DNA from: Chryseobacterium herbae
Lineage (GTDB): Bacteria > Bacteroidota > Bacteroidia > Flavobacteriales > Weeksellaceae
DNA: 64,000 bases
Direction of reading: 5' to 3'
NCBI RefSeq assembly: GCF_025154075.1
Contig: NZ_JAOAMU010000007.1
Coordinates: forward strand, 182,822 to 246,821
Part shown: piece after piece, positions 17,180-23,702 of the stretch
How the letters are laid out: each line of letters begins with the position of its first letter
Numbering within the stretch: the stretch's first letter is position 1
The notes under the pieces: generated by a model
Told to the model about the DNA's origin: nothing
Seen by the model: only the letters and a program-made list of their open reading frames with translations
The model's database searches: none
Position numbers and translations under genes: made by a program

Positions 17180-18013
17180 ATGAGTAATATCTGTGCATTA
17201 TGCAGCACTGAACTGACGTCAATAGACACACTTCTCGGCGAAAATAAACTTTCGGACGGCGGAAATCTCTGCAACAAATGTCTGGATAAAGTAAGCAGTA
17301 TCCATCAGGAACTTCTGTACAATCTCAATACATTCAGCATCCGGGATATTAAAAATCTTGTAGAAACGGGAAAAATACAGCCGGAAACAGTTGAACAACC
17401 CGAGGAAAATAAAATAGAAAGTATGGTGGTTTTCGCCTCTAATGAAATGCCCCGGGATCTTTACAAAAGAAGATTGAAAGAAATAAAATACCAATTGGAG
17501 CAGGTAGGCGCCAATCTCTCCATGTTTGCAAAAGGCGAAATCAAAGAACTGCCTCACATACTTGCCGTAGATGAGGTTATTCTGGCCGCTACTGATGCTC
17601 AGTTTATAAAGACTGTAGATGCAGGAATGCTATTGGTGACACCCAAAAGGATCGTTTCTGTGTCGAAGGCTATGTTTGCACCGGTAAAAGTAAATGAATA
17701 TCTCAATGAAAATATCAATGAAGTAAGTTTTGTCAGTAATTCTATTTCTCCGGTTATTAAACTGCATACCGAAGATAGAGTCGTTGAGTTCGAGTGTTTC
17801 TGCGACAGATTGGACGGAGAGCGTTTTTACAACTTTATCAGCAAGATTTATAATCAAAATAAAACACTAAAACAGACACCGGAAACAAAAGAAGTCGCAT
17901 CCAATCTTATTTTTGAACAGCTTGAAAAACTAGGAAAATTAAGAGAAAACGGAATTCTTACCGAGCAGGAATTTGCAGAGCAGAAAAAGAAGTTGCTGGA
18001 CCAGATTTCATAA
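17180..18013 (+). CDS. Zinc-ribbon / YokE-PH / SHOCT protein (paralogue 3)
   Basis: A 277-residue paralogue of the preceding gene. The zinc ribbon is nearly identical (CALCSTELTSIDTLLGENKLSDGG, CNKC), the PH-like domain is more divergent (residues about 115-215; MLLVTPKRIVSVSKAMF), and the SHOCT module at the end (LEKLGKLRENGILTEQEFAEQKKKLL) is well kept. No glutamine tract. It starts 14 bp after paralogue 2, so the pair is an operon that arose by duplication. An acetyltransferase gene follows after 11 bp. Confidence 0.82.
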   Translation: MSNICALCSTELTSIDTLLGENKLSDGGNLCNKCLDKVSSIHQELLYNLNTFSIRDIKNLVETGKIQPETVEQPEENKIESMVVFASNEMPRDLYKRRLKEIKYQLEQVGANLSMFAKGEIKELPHILAVDEVILAATDAQFIKTVDAGMLLVTPKRIVSVSKAMFAPVKVNEYLNENINEVSFVSNSISPVIKLHTEDRVVEFECFCDRLDGERFYNFISKIYNQNKTLKQTPETKEVASNLIFEQLEKLGKLRENGILTEQEFAEQKKKLLDQIS

Positions 18014-18024
18014 ATATAATCAAT

Positions 18025-18675
18025 ATGATCATAGCTGGCAGTGTATCTGATGATATCGTGGAAAAATGGCTGAAGGCTTGGTCACTGTCGAGGCAACTTC
18101 CTCTTCCGGTACGATATCAATCGGGCTTTAAAGTAGAAGTAGGAGAGGAAAAGCAAAAAAGAAGATATGTTTTTTCTGAGTTGAATAATGATTTTATCGA
18201 ACTTTCAAAGCAGATCGACGAACCTTGGATCTATCTTAAAGTCTGTGCTTCTCCGGATGAAGTGAAAAACGTTGTGCCTGAAAAGTGGGTCATACAGCCC
18301 CCGGGATACATGATGTTCTGTGCCGGATCCATGAAGGCTGCAGCTAAAGATTTGGGTAAAGGCTACAGGATTGAATCTGAAAAATACAATTCCACAACAG
18401 TCATTAAAATCATTGCAGAAAACGGTGAACTGGCTTCTGTAGGCCGCATTGTTATAGTGGATGATCTCGCTGTTTATGATAGGATTATAACAGAAGAAAA
18501 GCACCAAAGAAAAGGTCTGGCTACTTTTCTGATGCAGCAACTTGAAAAAACAGCATTATCAGAAGGTATTCTTAATAATCTTTTAGTAGCTACAGAAAAG
18601 GGGAGAGTCCTCTACCAATCGATGGGATGGGAGCTCTACAGTCCTTATACGTCTATTGTTATTCCCAATATTTAA
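18025..18675 (+). CDS. GNAT family N-acetyltransferase
   Basis: A 216-residue protein whose C-terminal half is a GNAT domain: IVIVDDLAVYDRIITEEKHQRKGLATFLMQQLEK contains the acetyl-CoA pyrophosphate-binding signature (QRKGLAT near residue 160), and VATEKGRVLYQSMGWELY is the usual last strand. It would transfer an acetyl group from acetyl-CoA to an unknown amine. The N-terminal 100 residues are a less typical extension. It follows the PH/SHOCT pair after 11 bp and may be cotranscribed. Confidence 0.88.
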   Translation: MIIAGSVSDDIVEKWLKAWSLSRQLPLPVRYQSGFKVEVGEEKQKRRYVFSELNNDFIELSKQIDEPWIYLKVCASPDEVKNVVPEKWVIQPPGYMMFCAGSMKAAAKDLGKGYRIESEKYNSTTVIKIIAENGELASVGRIVIVDDLAVYDRIITEEKHQRKGLATFLMQQLEKTALSEGILNNLLVATEKGRVLYQSMGWELYSPYTSIVIPNI

Positions 18676-18718
18676 TTTTTCATGACCAGTTGAGAAATGT
18701 ATTAAAGTTTAAAAAGAA

Positions 18719-19801
18719 ATGAATAAAAAAATACTAACCACTATATCTACTTCCGTGGTATTGATGTACCATGCACAATCTGATGTATATAGTTTTAGAG
18801 ACCAGGATCTTACTAAAGAAGCTGAAGTGGTATCCCTGGATCATGTAAAAGAGTTTCCAAAACATATTCTGGACTGGAAAAAACTAAAGGTTTTAAGAAT
18901 TAGCGGTGATAAAGAATTCACGGAACTTCCAAAAGAAATAGACAGGCTGGAAAATATGGAGACGTTTTCAATGACTGGTCGTACAGGGGTTGTCAATTTT
19001 CCCAACGCTTTTGCAAAATTAAATAAATTGAAAAAAGTGAGTATTTTTTCCGTTTATATAAAACAGATGCCTCCTCAGATCCTTAAACTGAAGAATTTGG
19101 AAGAGCTCAGCTTTTTCTGTCCGTTTTTAGAAAATTACCCCGAAAATATTGGAGATTTGCAGAACCTTAAGACTTTAATTATAAAGAGCAGAGACGAAGA
19201 GGCACTGAAAGAAAATGCTCATAAATATTCATCTTTATCAATTCCGAAAAGCATCAGGAAATTAAAAAATGTGGAAACATTTTCTGCTGGAGGGAATATG
19301 CTGCAAAATGTGCCTGATGAAATTGGAGAAATGAAAAGTCTGAAAATTCTGGACCTGTCACAAAATCATCTGACGGACCTTCCCGAAAGAGTTTCCCTGC
19401 TTAAAAATTTAACGGAAATAAACTTAAGTAAAAACTGGTTCAGCCAATTTCCGGTTGCTGTATATTATATAGAAAATTTAACAAAAATCACGTATAACAA
19501 TAACACGATTACATCTATTCCTCCGGGAATGGGTAGAATGAAAAATCTGAAGTACTTCTCTGCATCAAACAGTAAAATTACTCCATCAGCACTTAGTGAA
19601 TTATACAATGCTGCGAACCTGGAAGTTATAGATTTCACAGACTGTCAGCTGGAAAGCTTGCCACCCGGAATAGAGAAACTTAAAAACCTGAAGACCCTAT
19701 TTTTTCAGGGAAATAAAATACCGGAGGTTGAAATAGAAAAGCTCAGGAGAATATTACCAGGTGTTAAAATTACCTCAATAAATCCCTATAAAAAGATTTA
19801 A
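18719..19801 (+). CDS. Leucine-rich repeat protein (exported)
   Basis: A 360-residue protein with a short signal-like N-terminus (MNKKILTTISTSVVLMYHAQS) and about ten bacterial-type leucine-rich repeats from residue 55 to 345, for example LPKEIDRLENMETFSM, IPKSIRKLKNVETF, VPDEIGEMKSLKILDLS and LPPGIEKLKNLKTLFF. Such horseshoe folds mediate protein binding. No enzymatic domain, anchor or T9SS sorting domain is visible, so location and partner are unknown. It lies between the acetyltransferase and a methyltransferase gene. Confidence 0.85.
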   Translation: MNKKILTTISTSVVLMYHAQSDVYSFRDQDLTKEAEVVSLDHVKEFPKHILDWKKLKVLRISGDKEFTELPKEIDRLENMETFSMTGRTGVVNFPNAFAKLNKLKKVSIFSVYIKQMPPQILKLKNLEELSFFCPFLENYPENIGDLQNLKTLIIKSRDEEALKENAHKYSSLSIPKSIRKLKNVETFSAGGNMLQNVPDEIGEMKSLKILDLSQNHLTDLPERVSLLKNLTEINLSKNWFSQFPVAVYYIENLTKITYNNNTITSIPPGMGRMKNLKYFSASNSKITPSALSELYNAANLEVIDFTDCQLESLPPGIEKLKNLKTLFFQGNKIPEVEIEKLRRILPGVKITSINPYKKI

Positions 19802-19811
19802 AAATAGTATT

Positions 19812-19819
19812 TATATTTG
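19812..19819 (+). promoter_or_regulatory. -7 promoter box of the methyltransferase gene
   Basis: TATATTTG, an exact TAnnTTTG box 17 bp before the start codon at 19837. Confidence 0.45.
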
Positions 19820-19836
19820 TTGAATATAATAAAACC

Positions 19837-20628
19837 ATGGAAAATTACCTGGAAATCAATAAAAATTCCTGGAATGCCAAAGTAGACCCGCATTTGAAAT
19901 CGGACTTCTATTTTGTTGATGAATTTTTAAAAGGAAGAACTTCTCTGAATTCCATTGAGCTTGATCTGCTCGGAGATATAAAGGGAAAAAGCATTCTACA
20001 CCTGCAATGTCATTTTGGACAGGATTCTATTTCACTTTCAAGAATGGGAGCGGAGGTCACCGGAATTGACCTTTCGGATAAAGCCATTGAGGCCGGGAAA
20101 GATCTTGCGCAACAATGCGGGACCGATACAAAATTCATTTGCTCGGATGTTTACAGTCTTCCGGATATTCTGGATCAGAAATTTGATATCGTGTATACCA
20201 GTTACGGAACCATAGGCTGGCTTCCTGATCTGGATCAATGGGCTGGTGTGATCAGTCATTTTTTAAAGCCTGGCGGGAAATTTATCATGGCAGAATTTCA
20301 TCCGGCAGTCTGGATGTTCGACGATGATTTTACCAAAGTAGCTTATAATTATTTTAACGAAAAGCCCATCGTAGAAACCTTTGAGGGAACATACGCTGAC
20401 AGATCTGCCGATATCGTTCAGGAATATGTGATGTGGAACCATTCTCTGGGTGAAGTTTTACAAAATCTGATCAACCATAAAATAGAACTGGAAATTTTTC
20501 AGGAGTTTGACTGGTCACCGTATCCGTGTTTCAGCCATGTGGACGAATTTGAAAAAGGAAAATGGAGAATTGCGCACTTAGGAAATAAAATTCCAATGGT
20601 GTACAGCTTAAGAGGATGTCAGAAATAA
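19837..20628 (+). CDS. Class I SAM-dependent methyltransferase
   Basis: A 263-residue Rossmann-fold methyltransferase. Motif I is SILHLQCHFGQDSISLSRMGAEVTGIDLS (about residues 55-80), followed by the acidic ribose-binding aspartate, the FDIVYTSYGTIGWLPD motif and FLKPGGKFIMAEFHP. It uses S-adenosylmethionine; the substrate cannot be read from sequence. It has its own promoter box and no linked biosynthetic genes. Confidence 0.88.
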   Translation: MENYLEINKNSWNAKVDPHLKSDFYFVDEFLKGRTSLNSIELDLLGDIKGKSILHLQCHFGQDSISLSRMGAEVTGIDLSDKAIEAGKDLAQQCGTDTKFICSDVYSLPDILDQKFDIVYTSYGTIGWLPDLDQWAGVISHFLKPGGKFIMAEFHPAVWMFDDDFTKVAYNYFNEKPIVETFEGTYADRSADIVQEYVMWNHSLGEVLQNLINHKIELEIFQEFDWSPYPCFSHVDEFEKGKWRIAHLGNKIPMVYSLRGCQK

Positions 20629-20990
20629 ATTTAAAAAGAAGGAAGCGTGAAGAGGGAGGCTCGAAGTACTATTGGACGATGGGATTAACTTCAATCACAA
20701 AAAAGCTAAGTTTTTAAAAATAGGAAGAGTATGGATGACTGCTCCGAATGACCTAGGAAGCTGTAACGTTAAGAAAATGAATTCTGTGAACGTTAAAAAA
20801 ACTCTATTGTTTGAGTGCGGGACAAAATTTGATTCTTAACATCGATTGCTACCGCACGAGTTTAGAGTTTTAGAGAACAGATTTCATTTTTAGTGAAAGT
20901 TTCCAGTCTTGAATTTTTCGTTCTTTTGTTTTAAGACAAAAGGACATATAAAACATAAGATAATAGAAAATATTCCTTAGTTTGTAACAT
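20629..20990. other. Intergenic region with a possible decayed repeat
   Basis: No intact gene in about 360 bp. From about 20800 to 20950 the sequence (TTTGAGTGCGGGACAAAATTTGATTC and following) resembles a long intergenic element that I associate with flavobacterial genomes; frames are interrupted by stops on both strands. The match is from memory and unverified. Confidence 0.3.
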
Positions 20991-21027
20991 AAAAAAGTCA
21001 TCGTAATCCCGGGATTACGATGACTTT
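20991..21027 (-). terminator. Palindromic terminator after the YtxH-like gene
   Basis: A perfect 34-bp palindrome (arms AAAGTCATCGTAATCCC and its complement). On the minus strand it is followed by a run of T residues, so it ends the transcript of the gene at 21061-21297. On the plus strand the T run is missing. Confidence 0.75.
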
Positions 21028-21060
21028 CTATATATGAATGTTAAAAAAACTAATCTGCTT

Positions 21061-21297
21061 TTAGCTTAAAGAATCTTCTGCTTTTGTCTTAGCTTCATCT
21101 ACTTTGTTCTGAACCTGGGAAGCCACATCATTAGCTTTGTTTTTCACATCATTTCCCCATTTATTCAGATTGTCCTTAGCGGTATTGATTTTATCTTTTA
21201 CAGCCTGCTTCTCTTCAGGTGTAGAATTTTTGTATTTCCAATATGCTAAAGCACCAATTCCTAGTAAAGCTAATAAACCTTTTGTCTTGTTTCCCAT
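21061..21297 (-). CDS. Small YtxH-like membrane-anchored helical protein
   Basis: A 78-residue protein with one N-terminal hydrophobic segment (GLLALLGIGALAYW, residues 7-20) and a long, highly charged amphipathic helix (residues 28-78, rich in K, D, N and A). This is the layout of YtxH-like and late-embryogenesis-like stress proteins of Bacteroidota. It would sit on the inner membrane; the role is unknown. Monocistronic, with its own terminator. Confidence 0.7.
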   Translation of the reverse strand: MGNKTKGLLALLGIGALAYWKYKNSTPEEKQAVKDKINTAKDNLNKWGNDVKNKANDVASQVQNKVDEAKTKAEDSLS

Positions 21298-21394
21298 GAT
21301 TTCTATTTTTAAAATGTTGTATTAAAATTTGTTATTACTAAACATGTAAAATACGTGCCAAAAAAATAAATCAGATGATAAAAAAATGTTAAAA

Positions 21395-22237
21395 TTATTG
21401 AAACACTTTGAAACTTTCGCCATCAAAACTTGCAAAGACCATCGTAGGATAAGAATCCTGATGATAGATATTTCCGTCTTTGTCTATGGCGATGGCTCCC
21501 GCGAATCCGTCAATTATTTTTAGTTCCTCAAAAGTCTTGGTAAAAGCCTGTTCAAGACTCATTCCGTCGGTAGTTCTGGTAACGATTTTTGCCGCAGTGG
21601 CATTGCTTACAATATCTTCTCCTACGCCCGTACAGCTTACAGCACAAATGGCATTGGCGTAATTTCCTGCCACAGTCGCTGAATCGGAAATCCTTCCGGG
21701 AATTTCAAAACCTTTTCCTCCGGTAGAAGTTGCCACAGCCAGTTTGCCATCTTGATCAAGAGCCACGCAGCCTACAGTTCCTTTCCCGCCGTTATTCAGT
21801 TTAGCTTCATATTCGCTTCTTCTCTGAGGAATTTCAGTAGAGAAGTTCTCAAAGCCATGTTCAGAAGCGTAGATTTTAGCGCCATTTCCACCTAAAACCC
21901 TGTCATCTTCATTGATTAGTTCTTTCGCTACAAAAATCGGATTCTTTACTTCCTGAAGGTTGATCACACCGCTTAACTTCTGCGTTTGTCCATCCATAAT
22001 GGCAGCACTCATACGGATCACACCATCACTCTGAATCTGGGAACCGATGCCTGCATTATACAGCGGATCGTCTTCCAGAAGCGAAACAGCGTAAGCTACC
22101 GTATCAAATGCTGAATGCATCTGAAGATAATCAAAGGCTTTCTGAGCGATCTGTTTTAAAGAATTTTGTTTGGCTGTTTTTACTTCATGGCTTTGGTCAC
22201 TTTCAGAGAAAAAACCGCCGTGGATTATTATTTTCAT
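21395..22237 (-). CDS. iaaA: Isoaspartyl peptidase / plant-type asparaginase
   Basis: A 280-residue N-terminal-nucleophile hydrolase of the type 2 asparaginase family. The self-cleavage site precedes T154 in GGKGTVGCVALD, which becomes the catalytic N-terminal threonine of the beta chain; STGGKGFEIPGRISDSATVAGNYA is the conserved substrate-binding region. It hydrolyses beta-aspartyl dipeptides, and in organisms that use cyanophycin it completes breakdown of the beta-Asp-Arg dipeptide. The neighbouring cyanophycinase and cyanophycin synthetase genes support exactly this role. Confidence 0.93.
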   Translation of the reverse strand: MKIIIHGGFFSESDQSHEVKTAKQNSLKQIAQKAFDYLQMHSAFDTVAYAVSLLEDDPLYNAGIGSQIQSDGVIRMSAAIMDGQTQKLSGVINLQEVKNPIFVAKELINEDDRVLGGNGAKIYASEHGFENFSTEIPQRRSEYEAKLNNGGKGTVGCVALDQDGKLAVATSTGGKGFEIPGRISDSATVAGNYANAICAVSCTGVGEDIVSNATAAKIVTRTTDGMSLEQAFTKTFEELKIIDGFAGAIAIDKDGNIYHQDSYPTMVFASFDGESFKVFQ

Positions 22238-22242
22238 AGGAG

Positions 22243-22613
22243 TTTCGGGTTGTGGGTTTCGAGTTGCGAGATCCGTGTTTCTTATTCACTTTAGTTGTTA
22301 AAATTCATCACAGTTAGCGGTACTCATCTTTGTTTTCAAATTATAGACACAAGATAATAATTTTCTTTGTATAAATGGTTGCGGGGTTCGAGGTACGGGT
22401 TGCGGTTTGGTTACGCGGTACGGGGTTCGTGTTGATTGAAGTTAGCAGTATTCATTTTTGTTTTAAAATGAATTTTTTTTTTAACTACATAAAAATTCAG
22501 CCTTTAAAAAAGGAAAATATAGCGTGTGCAACAATCGCGCATCCAAAACCTTCATCTAAAAACTCAAAACACGCAACTACGAAACTCGCATCCCGAACCC
22601 TCGCATCTCGAAA
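22243..22613. repeat. Intergenic region with a degenerate 128-bp direct duplication and G-rich repeat text
   Basis: Two related units begin near 22243 and 22375 (GGGTTGTGGGTTTCGAGTTGC-like, then GTTAGCGGTACTCAT and GTTAGCAGTATTCAT at 22313 and 22441). From 22540 to 22620 the complementary C-rich text follows, so the region could fold back on itself. The G-rich parts resemble the start of the dispersed repeat at 36399. No gene is seen. Confidence 0.5.
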
Positions 22614-23504
22614 CTACTTATCCTGCGGGATCGGATTAAACTGTGAATTCTCTATCGTCAGTTTTTTCGTGGTAAGATCGTAATGGTCATTCATAGACAT
22701 GACGTGTACGGTAAGATTATCGATAGAAATCGGTTCTCCAAGGTTGATATTGGTAAGATTGGTATCTTTAATGAACCTTCCGTCAACCAGGATCACAAGA
22801 CCTGAACCTACAGCTGTCATGACATCATCATGAATAAAAAGTCCGGTATCTTCACCCAACCCGATTCCTAATGTTCGTGGATTGTTGACCACGGCCTGGA
22901 AAAGACGTCCGATTCTGCCTCTCTGTACAAAATGGGTATCGATAATTACGTTATCTATTAAACCTAATCCTTGGGTAGTTTTAATTTCACCTTTTAGAAG
23001 GGATTCAGAGCTGCTCCCCTGATAAATCATATTTTCAGAAGCGGCGGCTGCACCGGCAGAAGTTCCGGAATATATAAAATCCTGTTCCTGATATTTCAGT
23101 AAAATAGTATCGTGAAATCTGGTTCCTCCAAGAATAGAGGTCAGTCTTAGCTGATCTCCACCGGTGAACATCACGACATCCGCAGCATTGGCTCTTGCGG
23201 CCATAGCATCGGAATTGGCTTCTTCACGGTTGTGGATATCCAGAATGTTTACGTTTTTGGCACCAAGAAACTCAAAAGCTTTCTTATATTCTGTGCCTAC
23301 AATTTGTGGAATCTGTGAGGCTGTCGTTACGATTTCGATGACAGAATTTTCCTTGAGCTTTGATTCGTTGATGATCTTTCGCAAGATCCCTCTTTCAAAG
23401 AAATTAAGGTTTTTTTCAATGTTCTGATCGAAATCGGTTTCTGCAAAACTTCCTTTGTTTACAGCTCCTCCGATAATAATTAATTTTCCAACGGGTCTCA
23501 TCAT
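22614..23504 (-). CDS. cphB: Cyanophycinase
   Basis: A 296-residue serine exopeptidase of peptidase family S51. The nucleophile elbow is SGTSAGAAA with S149; GKLIIIGGAVNKG opens the fold and VDTHFVQRGRIGRL-like residues (IIDTHFVQRGR) provide the conserved histidine region. It degrades cyanophycin to beta-Asp-Arg dipeptides. The ATG pair at 23504/23501 is the preferred start; an in-frame TTG lies three codons upstream. The gene is divergent from cyanophycin synthetase and upstream of the isoaspartyl peptidase gene, so the complete synthesis and breakdown cycle is present. Confidence 0.95.
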   Translation of the reverse strand: MMRPVGKLIIIGGAVNKGSFAETDFDQNIEKNLNFFERGILRKIINESKLKENSVIEIVTTASQIPQIVGTEYKKAFEFLGAKNVNILDIHNREEANSDAMAARANAADVVMFTGGDQLRLTSILGGTRFHDTILLKYQEQDFIYSGTSAGAAAASENMIYQGSSSESLLKGEIKTTQGLGLIDNVIIDTHFVQRGRIGRLFQAVVNNPRTLGIGLGEDTGLFIHDDVMTAVGSGLVILVDGRFIKDTNLTNINLGEPISIDNLTVHVMSMNDHYDLTTKKLTIENSQFNPIPQDK

Positions 23505-23548
23505 AGTGTGCAAATTTAAAAAATATTTAACATTTGGCGAAATTCATG

Positions 23549-23624
23549 CCACATTTAAATGGTTTTTAATGTTTTAGGATTGTTAATTTATTTTAATTCT
23601 TTTTTGAGAAATGTTTAAATGTGG
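23549..23624. promoter_or_regulatory. Inverted repeat in the cphB-cphA divergent promoter region
   Basis: Perfect 11-bp arms CCACATTTAAA (23549-23559) and TTTAAATGTGG (23614-23624), 54 nt apart, between the divergent cyanophycin genes. Candidate binding sites for a shared regulator; the arms could also pair in RNA, but no T run follows. Confidence 0.4.
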
Positions 23625-23649
23625 TATAGTTTCGTTTAGGGTTTTACAT

Positions 23650-23657
23650 TATCTTTG
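23650..23657 (+). promoter_or_regulatory. -7 promoter box of cphA
   Basis: TATCTTTG, an exact TAnnTTTG box 45 bp before the cphA start codon. Confidence 0.5.
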
Positions 23658-23702
23658 ATTTTTGAAGGAGTTATTGTTAACTGATAAAAATGCAAATAGA
23701 TT

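Noticed and set aside
22243..22613. Possible short coding sequences in the gap between the peptidase and cyanophycinase genes
   Set aside because: Frames are short and low in complexity; the DNA is better explained as repeat text.
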